A stretch of 51,964 bases of DNA, from positions 1-51,964 of the forward strand of contig RPQS01000025.1 in NCBI GenBank assembly GCA_003818605.1, written 5' to 3'. Made by a program: the position numbers and the translations under genes. Under the pieces are notes generated by a model. It made no database searches. It was not told the origin of the DNA and saw only the letters and a program-made list of their open reading frames with translations. The DNA comes from Candidatus Zhuqueibacterota bacterium. Lineage in GTDB: Bacteria; Electryoneota; RPQS01. This document shows, piece by piece, positions 27,201 to 36,365 of this stretch; position 1 is the first letter of the stretch; each line of letters opens with the position of its first letter.

Positions 27201-28362
27201 GGTCTATGTGGACAACGAAGCCGTAACGGACTTTTTTCACGGCGGCTCGTTGAACCCGTTCTCATTCGGCCAGGAACTCAATGTTCCTATCGGGCCGATT
27301 CGCGGCGGGCGGCATACATTGACTCTTGCCGTGGATGCCGATAACGATGTTGCCGAAACAAACGAAACGGACAACACCTACTCCGCCCAACATGTCTGGA
27401 GTCCGCTGACGCTCGAATCCGGAGTGCCTGTCAATCGCTCCGCACCTCCTGCGCGCGGAAGCGGTGTCTATCCCAATGGCGACGGCTTCGCGTTTTCACC
27501 TTTTCCCGAACAAGGCAGCGCCGTTTGTCTTTTGGCGGAATCGTCAACATCGGATTACGATCTGTATCTTTATTCCGATTATGCGGGAACGGATTCCGGA
27601 TTCTCTTTCCTGATCGAAAACTCGATCCATGCTTCCGGATCGTCCGACTACGTGTTTGTTCCGTGGCGCTTGTCAGGTACATATTCGTCGTATTACCCGG
27701 CAATTATAAACTACAACGGTTCGAACCTGTCGTTTCGCGTGGAAGCACGGCAGGCGGAAGGCCGCTTTGAAACCACTCACTTGTGGGCTGCCGAAGACAG
27801 CCTGCCGCCGGAAAACCTGTTGCATATTTATGAATTTCTGCTTAGCGGCGGCGTCCGTTATGTGTTTGAATGCGGCATCCTTGCCGGAAATGCGGACCTC
27901 GAAATACGTCTGCATCCTGATTCGGCGGAAGCCACCGCAAGATTCGATGCCGTCGCTGTATCCGATGCGGGCGGCCCGGGTGAAGATGAAGAATTTATGT
28001 TCACTCCGCCGCTGACGGATTATTATGCTCTCATTATAAACAAAATCAATTCTGCATCGCTGAACGAGTTTAGCCGCTATCAATTGCGCATCGGACCGGA
28101 TAGTCCGCTGCCGGTGAATGACCTGCGCGCGCTGAAAGCGGATTCATCCGATGATATCCGTTTGACATGGACGCACGTTCAGCAAAGCATATTCGGCCTT
28201 CCCTTGTTGAATCGTCTCTATGTGATTTATCGCAGCACGACTCCCCAGTTTACTCCCACTCCCGCCGAATACATCGGCCAAACAACTGACAGTACGTTTA
28301 CGGATCCCGTCAGTTCATCCATTCCCAGATATTTTTACTGCGTCACGGTTCGCAACGATTAA
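24298..28362 (+). CDS. Secreted S8 family serine peptidase with two large CARDB-containing repeats and FnIII-like terminus
   Basis: TTG start: (M)RKLLIIFPLLGLLLYAGFAAS; peptidase motifs YWCIDVEMDW, DHGDAVMGIVAACNN, YEAAGNGQM, SFGGTSGATPIAAGAGN; two copies of GGRHTL-(x)-D-x-x-N-x-x-x-E-x-x-E-x-(D/N)N CARDB signature. Confidence 0.85.
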   Translation: MRKLLIIFPLLGLLLYAGFAASDEAADAVSVQGVLLETPLPQAAADYRVPVNRSKENLPPLFFPPHAGTLKPRPITPKDFYLNLADVSNPHGLIVKFSEEAMIRWRDGKPYSKTGADVAAVLEFLARYPDIKMERDDPLQPEELFDYWEANGEKNTGQDLANLNNFYQFYIPQNPKPLDIVREVLTWDITETAFYLPQWQLACTDDPPATLNWEADQPYLDPAPLGINAEYSWNYHPTLGRGRADYWCIDVEMDWSENHEDFPQAFQVLGGGDAGGAADHGDAVMGIVAACNNGFGITGISSNVTPKAISWPTRSGITHQDKWISAFNLAAAYLLPGESYLIEIHYYGPDPGFGCDSVCGNCSQFRFIPVEYWDNVFTAIQTHTANGFIVYEAAGNGQMDLNNPVYGNRFQRSFRNSQAILVGAALPETREAECWSNFGSRVDLQGWGRDIFTLGYGNLWQGTADPDRSQWYTSSFGGTSGATPIAAGAGNLLQGISQGKFGMTLSPDQVRDYLSATGTAWTGSRDVGERPDLAQAINYIEPDVTSYHRAGWDNPVVPRAAMDAGWDDCHVTPYLYGNGNTYFNVIGINSGRSPAADCTSVGVYSELCVDSDGIYGLSWTPRIAPLQQMGGINLPAAVIRGGRHTLGWLLDPYNAFNEFSESNNSFFTQYVWSPISIANDNPIERIAPPLKTWGSPVYYNGDGFHAHGGWWLGVAVMPQLGNDVDLYTFNTSYSSTTGFDTWEKYSMRGTGFPDLIMVNGNIQGYNPTRYFQAVRYSDTSNQSYHVEADTSKPAYGVPCSMIGTLTNPEIFDMYELYLVSGQQYFIGITDVAAALDLSLLIFDPASSVESYWDCRWLANAHGAGGNEVVMVDADISGYYAAVVMKTGSGNYSTEGSFTFSVENPGLCNLVPGLNREGWDAPVVIRNDGGATADDCRFPAAIQGNTDNFISGTWFNNSMMPLDMTFANRVYVDNEAVTDFFHGGSLNPFSFGQELNVPIGPIRGGRHTLTLAVDADNDVAETNETDNTYSAQHVWSPLTLESGVPVNRSAPPARGSGVYPNGDGFAFSPFPEQGSAVCLLAESSTSDYDLYLYSDYAGTDSGFSFLIENSIHASGSSDYVFVPWRLSGTYSSYYPAIINYNGSNLSFRVEARQAEGRFETTHLWAAEDSLPPENLLHIYEFLLSGGVRYVFECGILAGNADLEIRLHPDSAEATARFDAVAVSDAGGPGEDEEFMFTPPLTDYYALIINKINSASLNEFSRYQLRIGPDSPLPVNDLRALKADSSDDIRLTWTHVQQSIFGLPLLNRLYVIYRSTTPQFTPTPAEYIGQTTDSTFTDPVSSSIPRYFYCVTVRND

Positions 28363-28463
28363 TTCTCTCCGCGGCATCCCCTCAATGAAAGGACGGAGTC
28401 GGGTCAGCCCTCGCTTCTCGTTTATGAAAGATATTGCCCTCAACACTCAATACAGTTTCGATT

Positions 28464-29645
28464 ATGAGATTACTCATCATTATTTTCTTTCTCCTCACGG
28501 CCGGCATGGCTTTCGGTGAGGTTCAGATAGTAACTCGCGATCTACAGCAGGCCATCAATCTTGCAGTGGACGGGGACACGCTGCTCATTGAACCCGGCCG
28601 CTATATTGCCGATTCTGCGCCGTTCGTGGAATCCATCTGCGGAAACTGCGCCGACCATCAAACCGAAGTTCATGCCACGCGCGGTTTTGTGGTGGATGCC
28701 AAGCGGCTTGTCCTGCGTGGACGACATGCCGCAAAGACTGTCTTGGAAACCCGCGCCGGATACGGCCTTCTTTTACTGAATTCCCACGGAACCGTTATCG
28801 AAAATCTGACGGTCACCGGCGGCAAGCGGGATCGCGAGGGCAATGCTACGGACGGCGGTATCGTGCTCAAGTATTCCTCGGCAACGATCCGCCGTTGTCT
28901 CATCGCCGATAATAGTGATTACAACGATTCCACGGTCGTGGGCATTGGCGGAGTAATGATCCGCGAAGGCAGCGATGCACGAATTGAAGAGTGCGTCATT
29001 CGCAGCAATTCCTGGGACGGCGTGGCTCTTTATCGCGGGGCGCGCGCAACGATTTCCGATTGCGTGATTGATTCCGGCCGCGGTGCGGGCATCGGAGCAA
29101 CGTGGGATGCCGTGGCCGTATGCCTGCGGAATCGGATTTCCCATTACTGGAAAGGAATCGGTTCATTCGGAACCGCCACTGTGGTTGCGCGGAATAACGC
29201 CGTTTTTGAGAATCTGGGCTGGGGGGTTATTGTGTCAGGTTCCAGCACAATGATTGCGGAAAATAACGTTTCCGCACGCAACGGAAACTGCGGCATGGCG
29301 GTCTGGAATCGCGGCACGCGCGGCCGATTCGTCAACAATATTTCCGCTTTCAACGGCTGGAGAAAAGAATGGGTTTGTCCGTGCGTGGGGTTCTGGAATC
29401 AGGAGGGCGATACGGCGGGCTGGCAAATATCGCACAATCTTGTCTGGAATAATTCCGCTGGCAACGTGCAGGGAATGGACTCCACGGCATTTCTTATCGC
29501 GGATCCGCAATTTTCCGATACAGTGAGCTTTCGTTTAGCGGAATCTTCTCCGGCTCGCGGACAAGGCAGCCCGGAACTGACAAACTATAACGGCGCACCG
29601 TCGGATATCGGCCTGTCCGGCGGGCCGGAAGCCGTCAAACCATAG
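28464..29645 (+). CDS. Secreted right-handed parallel beta-helix repeat protein
   Basis: Signal peptide from MRLLIIIFFLLTAGMAFG; ladder of short repeats (VIENLTVTGGK, ATIRRCLIADNS, ARIEECVIRSNSWDGVALYRGARATISDCVIDSG, MIAENNVSARNGNCGMAVWN). Confidence 0.85.
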   Translation: MRLLIIIFFLLTAGMAFGEVQIVTRDLQQAINLAVDGDTLLIEPGRYIADSAPFVESICGNCADHQTEVHATRGFVVDAKRLVLRGRHAAKTVLETRAGYGLLLLNSHGTVIENLTVTGGKRDREGNATDGGIVLKYSSATIRRCLIADNSDYNDSTVVGIGGVMIREGSDARIEECVIRSNSWDGVALYRGARATISDCVIDSGRGAGIGATWDAVAVCLRNRISHYWKGIGSFGTATVVARNNAVFENLGWGVIVSGSSTMIAENNVSARNGNCGMAVWNRGTRGRFVNNISAFNGWRKEWVCPCVGFWNQEGDTAGWQISHNLVWNNSAGNVQGMDSTAFLIADPQFSDTVSFRLAESSPARGQGSPELTNYNGAPSDIGLSGGPEAVKP

Positions 29646-29655
29646 CGGGAGAAAC

Positions 29656-30072
29656 ATGGTTCACGGAGAAGAGATCGTCATTTCCATGAAAGGTTTTTCG
29701 GACATTCACGATATCACCGCGAATGTCGAAGAAATCGTAGGAAGATCCGGAATTCGCAGCGGATTGGTATGCGTCTTTGCTGTTGGTTCAACCGCTTCGG
29801 TTTCCACGATTGAATTCGAAGGCGCGTTAACGGAGGATTTTCGCGAGCAGTTGGAAAAATTGTTTCCCCGCACAATGCGCACACGTCACAGCGAAACATG
29901 GGGCGATGACAACGGTTTCTCGCATATTCGGGCTACGTTAATGGGACCGCAGATTACGGTCCCCTTAAAGGACGGTCAGTTGGTGCTCGGCACATGGCAG
30001 CAAATCGTCGTGATAGACCATGACAACCGCCCGCGTACGCGTAAGATCTTCGTACAGATCATGGGAGAGTAA
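29656..30072 (+). CDS. YjbQ family protein (UPF0047, secondary thiamine-phosphate synthase-like)
   Basis: 138 aa; GLVCVFAVGSTASVSTIEFE...SHIRATLMGPQITVPLKDGQLVLGTWQQIVVIDHDNRPRTRKIFVQIMGE. Confidence 0.88.
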   Translation: MVHGEEIVISMKGFSDIHDITANVEEIVGRSGIRSGLVCVFAVGSTASVSTIEFEGALTEDFREQLEKLFPRTMRTRHSETWGDDNGFSHIRATLMGPQITVPLKDGQLVLGTWQQIVVIDHDNRPRTRKIFVQIMGE

Positions 30073-30092
30073 CCGTTTCAGTATCGCACGGT

Positions 30093-31865
30093 TCAGGGAG
30101 AAGTAACGGATAATTGACCGTTGCCCCCGCTGCAAATGACGGCGGGGCCGGTTCCTTCCGGCAGCACGGCTTCGATTCCGTCTACTGAAACGCGCGTGGA
30201 TGTTTTCAGCCGTTCCTCAACGGAGACCAATCCGATGTCATCCGTGCTGGCGATCACTCGCTGCAGCATATCCCGGAGTTCTTCCTGCTTCGTTCGCAAT
30301 AGTGATTTGATGGGTGGAATCGTCTCCATGAGTTCACGATAGACTTCCGCTTTATGCCGCTGATCCCGGTTGCTGTCGCGCGTCTGAGTTAAAAACCGCA
30401 TGAACAGCATTTGCAGAGAAACGCGGTCACACTGCACGACGATCTCCCGTCCGAAAAGAGCCTCCAATCGTTCCAATCCGGCGGTAGCCGCCTCGATGTA
30501 TTTTTGGTTTTCGATAATCCGCTGCTTGTAATAACCGGAGATCCCCACGCAAATGTTGCTGATCACGCCGTTTTCATCCGGATCCACCGAACGAAGCACG
30601 ATGTTTTTGCGAGCCGTTAAGTCGGATCCGGCGACGTGATCCGCCACGATGGTATCGGCCATGAGAGCGGAACCGTGCACTTGGCCCTTGACGATGATTT
30701 GGCCGCGCGCCGTAATCTTGGCTTCATGAACGTTGCCCATCATAACCACATTGGCATCGCTGTTCAGCGCGGCTCGGCGTACGCTTCCGCTGACGACGAT
30801 ATCATCCACGGCTTCAATCGTTGAATTCTCCGCGACATCGCCCGTGATATAAACGTCTCCTTCGGTGACAATCCGGCTTCCCGCCTGAAGATCACCGTTG
30901 ATCTGAACGGCTTGACTTGTGCTGACGCTGACCACGCTGTTGCCCGGCACCGTCAATACGGGATTGACTTTAAACAGAGCGCTTTCCGGCACCTCGCGCA
31001 CGGAATAGGAAGCCTGAGTTCCGCGGTACCGGAACGTCACGGTGCCGCGCCCGTCAATCTCGGCAATGACTTCATTGCCGCTCGGCGACAGATGCACGCC
31101 GAATCCCGTCCGCAGTTCCGTGTCCTGACCCCTTTCCACTGGCAGCAGTTTTCCGAACACGTCAAATCCGTCTTCCAGATCCTTCGTCGGCGAAGTTTTC
31201 GTGCAAATGATGTTTCCGGCGGATATTTTGCGTCGGGAAATGTAATCGCCGGCGTTTGCGCCGGACGGCACGGCGGGAAACAGCAGCTTCAATTCGGCAT
31301 TGAAGCCCGTTTCCGGAAGCTTGCCTCGCGCAAAAATAAAATTCACGGCGGGTGTTTCCAACTCGCGGACTTCGGCGACTTTCTGCGTAATCGCTTCGCG
31401 ATTCACCAGAGACATGGAGACTCCGGATTTCGCAACGGCTTCCAACACCTGATCGAGGCTTACCGGATGATCGTCCTGATCCAGATATAGAATATCCAAC
31501 AGCGCAACCATATTCGGATAGACGTTTTCACCCCGCAGCCCATCCCGAAAATGAACGCGCGGCGCGCCGCGCCGGAGCATCTGCTTGCGAATGTTCACCA
31601 CGACGTCCACGGCATCATCCACCGCTTCGCGATCCGCGATTCCGTCGAAATATAAATTTGATTCCGCCACGCCGAATCGTGCGGCGATTTCCCGCTTGAC
31701 CTTCCGTAAGTGAATCAGCAGCGCTTTCTGATCCACCAGCTCGTGGGCGGGTATATTGAGCGCCACCTTCCATGCATTCTCGCTCTGTTCGACCACACGT
31801 AGCGTTTTTTCGTTCGTTGGAATCCCCGTCGGCTCACACGCCGAAGAATTACCCAAGACACTCAT
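30093..31865 (-). CDS. FapA family protein (DUF342)
   Basis: 590 aa with beta-helical core (VQINGDLQAGSRIVTEGDVYITGDVAENSTIEAVDDIVVSGSVRRAALNSDANVVMMGNVHEAKITARGQIIVKGQVHGSALMA) and C-terminal coiled coil. Confidence 0.82.
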   Translation of the reverse strand: MSVLGNSSACEPTGIPTNEKTLRVVEQSENAWKVALNIPAHELVDQKALLIHLRKVKREIAARFGVAESNLYFDGIADREAVDDAVDVVVNIRKQMLRRGAPRVHFRDGLRGENVYPNMVALLDILYLDQDDHPVSLDQVLEAVAKSGVSMSLVNREAITQKVAEVRELETPAVNFIFARGKLPETGFNAELKLLFPAVPSGANAGDYISRRKISAGNIICTKTSPTKDLEDGFDVFGKLLPVERGQDTELRTGFGVHLSPSGNEVIAEIDGRGTVTFRYRGTQASYSVREVPESALFKVNPVLTVPGNSVVSVSTSQAVQINGDLQAGSRIVTEGDVYITGDVAENSTIEAVDDIVVSGSVRRAALNSDANVVMMGNVHEAKITARGQIIVKGQVHGSALMADTIVADHVAGSDLTARKNIVLRSVDPDENGVISNICVGISGYYKQRIIENQKYIEAATAGLERLEALFGREIVVQCDRVSLQMLFMRFLTQTRDSNRDQRHKAEVYRELMETIPPIKSLLRTKQEELRDMLQRVIASTDDIGLVSVEERLKTSTRVSVDGIEAVLPEGTGPAVICSGGNGQLSVTSP

Positions 31866-31907
31866 TTTGAGCCCCGTTTGAGAAAATGAATTTTGTTAAA
31901 ATAGCCC

Positions 31908-31936
31908 GGCGACAATGTATCAATCCGCTTGTCGCC
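31908..31936. promoter_or_regulatory. 8-bp inverted repeat overlapping putative fapA promoter
   Basis: GGCGACAA-n13-TTGTCGCC; the 13-bp spacer covers minus-strand TTGATA (-35, 31918-31923), with TTTAAC 17 nt downstream (31895-31900). Confidence 0.45.
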
Positions 31937-32063
31937 ATAATGTCGTGCAAGAATTGTGCTCTATCTGAAGATCATAGACCGACAGATAATCTTTCCGGCG
32001 CAAAACACTTCTTTCTCGATTCGATTTGCCGCTCCCGCATTACACTTCTGTAAGGACTCTTTT

Positions 32064-32582
32064 ATGGATCCGCGCATCCGCATCATTCAAGCCGATATCA
32101 CAACTCTCGAAGTTGACGCTATTGTCAATGCCGCTAATTCATCGCTGCTCGGCGGCGGCGGAGTGGACGGCGCCATCCATCGTGCCGCCGGCCCGGAATT
32201 GCTGGTAGAGTGCCGCACTTTCGGCGGCTGTCAAACCGGAGAGGCAAAAATTACCAAAGGGTATCGCCTTCCCGCAAAGTGGGTGATCCACACGGTCGGC
32301 CCCGTCTGGCGCGGCGGGAATTACCGCGAGGATGAATTGCTTACCCAGTGCTACCAAAACTGTTTTCATTTGGCCGCATTAAAAAATATCTCCACAATCG
32401 CCTTCCCTTCCATTAGTACGGGAGCCTATGGATTTCCCGTTTACCGCGCCTGCCGGATTGCCCTTCGCGAATCGTCAGCCTTCCTCGCCCGGAATACTTC
32501 CGTTCTATCTATTCAATTTGTTTGCTTCGATTCGCCGACTTTTCGGGCTTATCAAGAGGCCGTCGCCGAATTCGCTTCTTGA
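32064..32582 (+). CDS. Macrodomain protein (O-acetyl-ADP-ribose deacetylase family)
   Basis: [51 protein letters not shown]...[24 protein letters not shown]...[13 protein letters not shown]. Confidence 0.95.
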   Translation: MDPRIRIIQADITTLEVDAIVNAANSSLLGGGGVDGAIHRAAGPELLVECRTFGGCQTGEAKITKGYRLPAKWVIHTVGPVWRGGNYREDELLTQCYQNCFHLAALKNISTIAFPSISTGAYGFPVYRACRIALRESSAFLARNTSVLSIQFVCFDSPTFRAYQEAVAEFAS

Positions 32583-32896
32583 TTTCCTACTTTTAGATCA
32601 ACAATTTTCTATCATCGCAACAATACTCCAAAGAGAGGCATTCTTGTCGTGCCCTTAATTAAATTGTCATAACTCGCTTAATTAATTGTATAAATTTGAC
32701 ATAACAACAGAATTGAGCCGGCATTGATGCGTGCAGATGAATCGTATCCGTCATTAAGGATTGCATTTTTTAGCAAAATCGCCATATTTGACCAAAAATT
32801 TGTGGAGAAACATCCCCATTAAGGAGTATTATAATCGGCGGTCTTGAGGCCATGCCTCCAAATTAGAAAAGATTGTGTTCATCAGGAAATGTCAGT

Positions 32897-34039
32897 ATGA
32901 ATCCTTCCAGCAGCAGAACGGCGGAGAAACCCGCGGCACCCCCCGACAATGATTTCTTTTCCCAATTTGATCCTTTAGTGGGTAAAAAACTCGGCATTCT
33001 CAATGAAGACGGAACACTCGTTGCGCAGGCTTTACCGTCCGGTCTCGATGATGAAAAACTGCTTGCGGCCTATCGCATAATGACTCAGGCGCGTGTTGCC
33101 GACTTAAAAGCGGTATCTCTGCAAAGACAGGGTCGCCTTTTTACTCTTCCGCCTAACATGGGGCAGGAAGCTTGCGCGGTCGGCAGTGCACTCGCTTTGG
33201 AAGCTGGCGATTGGCTGGTGCCCGCTTATCGTGAATTAGGTGCGCTGTTAGTTCGGGGAGTTCCGCTATCCCGCATTTATATGTATCACGGCGGTAGTGA
33301 ATACGGCAGTGTGTATCCACCGGAAGTTCGCGTGCTGCCACCCTCTGTACCGATTTCTTCACAGCTTCTTCATGCGGTAGGCATCGGTCATGCGGTGAAT
33401 TATCTGGGCGGTTGTGAAGTGGTCATGACCTATTTCGGTGACGGCGGCACATCCGAAGGAGACTTTCACGAAGCCCTGAACTGGGCGGCGGTGTTCAATT
33501 GCCCGGTTGTATTTTTCTGCAATAATAATCAGTACGCTATTTCCCAGCCGCGTGCGCGACAAACCAAATCCAAAACCATCGCGCAAAAAGCAATTGCCTA
33601 CGGCATGCCGGGTATTCAGGTGGACGGCAACGACCTGCCCGCCGTCTATTACGCAGCGCGCGAAGCCGTAAATTATGCCCGTTCCGGCAAAGGCCCGGTG
33701 CTCATTGAAGCCGAAACCTACCGTTTGGCCGCGCATACCACCTCCGACGATCCCTCCAAATACCGCACGTCCGAAGAAGAAGAAAAGTGGAAAGGGCGCG
33801 ATCCGCTGATTCGTATGCGGAAGTATCTCGAAAGTAAAAATCTTTGGAACGATTCTCTGGAAGAGAAGGAAAAGGAAGAAGCGGCGCGCAAGGCGGATGA
33901 AGCCTTCCGCGAAGCTGAAGCATTTCCACCTAATTCTCCGGATGAAATCATCAATCACGTTTACGAACAGCCGAATGATGAACTTCGGAAGCAGGCCGAA
34001 TCTCTGAAGAGCTTCCTGAAGTGGAAGGAGGGACGCTGA
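32897..34039 (+). CDS. pdhA: Thiamine-pyrophosphate-dependent 2-oxoacid (pyruvate) dehydrogenase E1 alpha
   Basis: TPP motif YFGDGGTSEGDFHEALNWAAVFNCPVVFFCNNNQYAIS; VDGNDLPAVY; AHTTSDDPSKYR. Confidence 0.92.
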   Translation: MNPSSSRTAEKPAAPPDNDFFSQFDPLVGKKLGILNEDGTLVAQALPSGLDDEKLLAAYRIMTQARVADLKAVSLQRQGRLFTLPPNMGQEACAVGSALALEAGDWLVPAYRELGALLVRGVPLSRIYMYHGGSEYGSVYPPEVRVLPPSVPISSQLLHAVGIGHAVNYLGGCEVVMTYFGDGGTSEGDFHEALNWAAVFNCPVVFFCNNNQYAISQPRARQTKSKTIAQKAIAYGMPGIQVDGNDLPAVYYAAREAVNYARSGKGPVLIEAETYRLAAHTTSDDPSKYRTSEEEEKWKGRDPLIRMRKYLESKNLWNDSLEEKEKEEAARKADEAFREAEAFPPNSPDEIINHVYEQPNDELRKQAESLKSFLKWKEGR

Positions 34040-34040
34040 C

Positions 34041-35024
34041 ATGGCTGTTATGACCATGATTCAAGCCGTCAATTCGGCTTTAAATGTAAAACTTGCCGAT
34101 GATGAACGTGTGCTCTGCTTCGGTGAAGATGTTGGTGTCGAAGGCGGCGTCTTTCGCGCGACCGACGGCTTGCAGAAAAAGTACGGCGTGAAGCGTGTTT
34201 TTGACACCCCCCTTGCGGAATCGTCCATCGTCGGTGCGGCGGTCGGTATGGCCATCGCCGGATTGCGGCCCATTGCTGAGATTCAGTTTGACGGTTTCGT
34301 TCATCCTGCTTTCAATCAGATCGTTTCTCATGTAGCTCGTTTTCGTTACCGCACGCGCGGCAAGATGCCTTTGCCGATGGTGATTCGCTTTCCCAACGGC
34401 GGCGGCGTGCGCGCGCTTGAATTGCACAGCGATAGTCTCGAAGCCGTGTATGGACACATTCCGGGATTGAAAGTCGTCATGCCCTCCACGCCCTATGATG
34501 CCAAGGGCTTGCTCATCAGCGCGATTGAGGATAATGATCCGGTCATCTTCATGGAACCCAAGCGAATTTACCGGGCCATCAAACAGGAAGTACCGGAGGG
34601 ATTGTATCGCATTCCCATCGGCAAGGCGCGGATTTTATCGGAAGGCACACATATCACGGTTGTTGCCTATGGAGCGATGGTGCGGCTCGTTCAGCAAGCG
34701 ATGGTGGATTTGAAAAAGGACGGCATTTCCGTGGAGTTGATTGATCTGCGCACCATCTATCCGCTGGACACGGCAACAATCATCGAATCCGTGAAGAAAA
34801 CAGGGCGCATCCTCGTCGTTCACGAATCGCCGCGCAGCTTCGGAGTGGCGGCGGAGATTATCGCGCGCGTGAATGAAGAGGCCTTTTTCCATCTCGAAGC
34901 TCCGCCCGCGCGCCTGACCGGCAACGATACCATTCCCCCGCTGCCGAAAAGCGAAGACTTGTACTTTTTCCCGGCGGAAAGAATCTATTACGAAATTAAG
35001 CGGGTGATGGAGGCAAACGCATGA
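34041..35024 (+). CDS. pdhB: 2-oxoacid (pyruvate) dehydrogenase E1 beta
   Basis: VLCFGEDVGVEGGVFRATDGLQKKYGVKRVFDTPLAESSIVGAAVGMAIAGLRPIAEIQF; PSTPYDAKGLL; ELIDLRTIYPLD. Confidence 0.94.
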   Translation: MAVMTMIQAVNSALNVKLADDERVLCFGEDVGVEGGVFRATDGLQKKYGVKRVFDTPLAESSIVGAAVGMAIAGLRPIAEIQFDGFVHPAFNQIVSHVARFRYRTRGKMPLPMVIRFPNGGGVRALELHSDSLEAVYGHIPGLKVVMPSTPYDAKGLLISAIEDNDPVIFMEPKRIYRAIKQEVPEGLYRIPIGKARILSEGTHITVVAYGAMVRLVQQAMVDLKKDGISVELIDLRTIYPLDTATIIESVKKTGRILVVHESPRSFGVAAEIIARVNEEAFFHLEAPPARLTGNDTIPPLPKSEDLYFFPAERIYYEIKRVMEANA

Positions 35025-36355
35025 TCTTTGTCTTTAAATTCCCCGACATCGGCGAAGGCATTCACGAGGGCAAGATTCTCGAGTGGCATGTCGCTCGCGG
35101 CCACACCGTGAAAGAGGGAGATCCTCTGCTTAAAGTGGAAACCGATAAAGTTGTCGCGGACATTCCTTCTCCGCGCACGGGTGTTGTGCGCAGTCTCTTC
35201 GGAAAAGTGGGACAAGTTATCAACGTCGGTGACGTGATTGTAGAACTCGAAGTGGAACCGAAGGGCGATGAACTGGAAATCGCCGCAGGCAAGCCGGTTC
35301 CCTCCCGCCCGCACGTGGAAGGAGTGGAGGAGAAAGGGTTTGGTGTTGTCGGGCAGATTGAAGTTGCACATGATGATGCTTTTCTGCCCGCTACCGGTGA
35401 AGGGTTCGAGGGAGATATTCAGGCTCATACCGCTGCGGAATCGAAAAAGATCCTTGCTTCGCCCGTTGCGCGACGGATGGCTCGTGATATTGGTGTGGAT
35501 ATCCGAACATTAAAAGGCACCGGCCCCGGCGGCCGCGTCATGAAAGAAGATGTCCAACGCGCGCAAAAAACTCCGGCGGCGGCGGCGTCTCACGCTCCGG
35601 CTTCATCTGCCGTTCTTGTTCCGGCGGTCGCAGCTGTTCATCCGGTTGAACCCGTCGAGCGTGCGGAATATGAGGAACTGTCTCAAATCCGCAAGACGAT
35701 TGCCGCCCGGATGTCGCAATCCAAATTCACCGCGCCGCATCTCACCGCTCATGAAGAAGTGGAAGTCTCCAAGTTAGTGGAACTCCGCCGGGAACAGAAG
35801 GCCTCGTTTGCCGCGCAAGGCGTCTCGCTTTCGTATCTTCCCTTCATGGTACGCGCTGTGGCGTTAGCCCTTCGCAATCATCGCAAGCTCAACTGTCGTC
35901 TCGATCTGGAAAACAACCGCGTCGTTTACCATAACTATTTCAACATCGGCATCGCGGTGGACACGCCGGATGGGTTGATCGTTCCGGTCATCAAAGATGC
36001 GGACAAGAAAAGCATTCTGGAATTAGCCACGGTAATTGCCGATTTCGGAAATCGTGCCCGCGAGCGCAAACTAACGATTGCCGAAATCCGCGACGGCACA
36101 TTCACGATTACAAACTACGGATCCATTGCGGGCACTTACGGTGTTCCGATTATCAACTATCCCGAAGTGGCTGTTCTCGGAATCGGTCGCATCCAATCCA
36201 AGCCCGTGGTTAAAGAAGGCCAGATCACTCCCGGCCATATACTGCCGCTCTCATTAAGCGCCGATCACCGGATTGTGGACGGCGGCGACGTGGCGCGTTT
36301 TTTACTCGATGTGATGAATTCACTCGCGGATCCGGTCAACATGCTGCTCAGATGA
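35021..36355 (+). CDS. 2-oxoacid dehydrogenase E2, dihydrolipoamide acyltransferase
   Basis: Lipoyl domain with ETDKVV lysine; PSBD SPVARRMARDIGVDIRTLKGTGPGGRVMKEDV; catalytic SADHRIVDGGDVARFL. ATGA overlap with E1 beta. Confidence 0.95.
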   Translation: MIFVFKFPDIGEGIHEGKILEWHVARGHTVKEGDPLLKVETDKVVADIPSPRTGVVRSLFGKVGQVINVGDVIVELEVEPKGDELEIAAGKPVPSRPHVEGVEEKGFGVVGQIEVAHDDAFLPATGEGFEGDIQAHTAAESKKILASPVARRMARDIGVDIRTLKGTGPGGRVMKEDVQRAQKTPAAAASHAPASSAVLVPAVAAVHPVEPVERAEYEELSQIRKTIAARMSQSKFTAPHLTAHEEVEVSKLVELRREQKASFAAQGVSLSYLPFMVRAVALALRNHRKLNCRLDLENNRVVYHNYFNIGIAVDTPDGLIVPVIKDADKKSILELATVIADFGNRARERKLTIAEIRDGTFTITNYGSIAGTYGVPIINYPEVAVLGIGRIQSKPVVKEGQITPGHILPLSLSADHRIVDGGDVARFLLDVMNSLADPVNMLLR

Positions 36356-36365
36356 GGAATTATAC

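Noticed and set aside
32583-32896. Possible riboswitch or Bacteroidota-type TAnnTTTG promoter in the AT-rich leader of the pdh operon
   Set aside because: TAAATTTG is present near 32690, but the TTG spacing (24 nt) is off and no conserved riboswitch fold could be recognised by eye; insufficient evidence.
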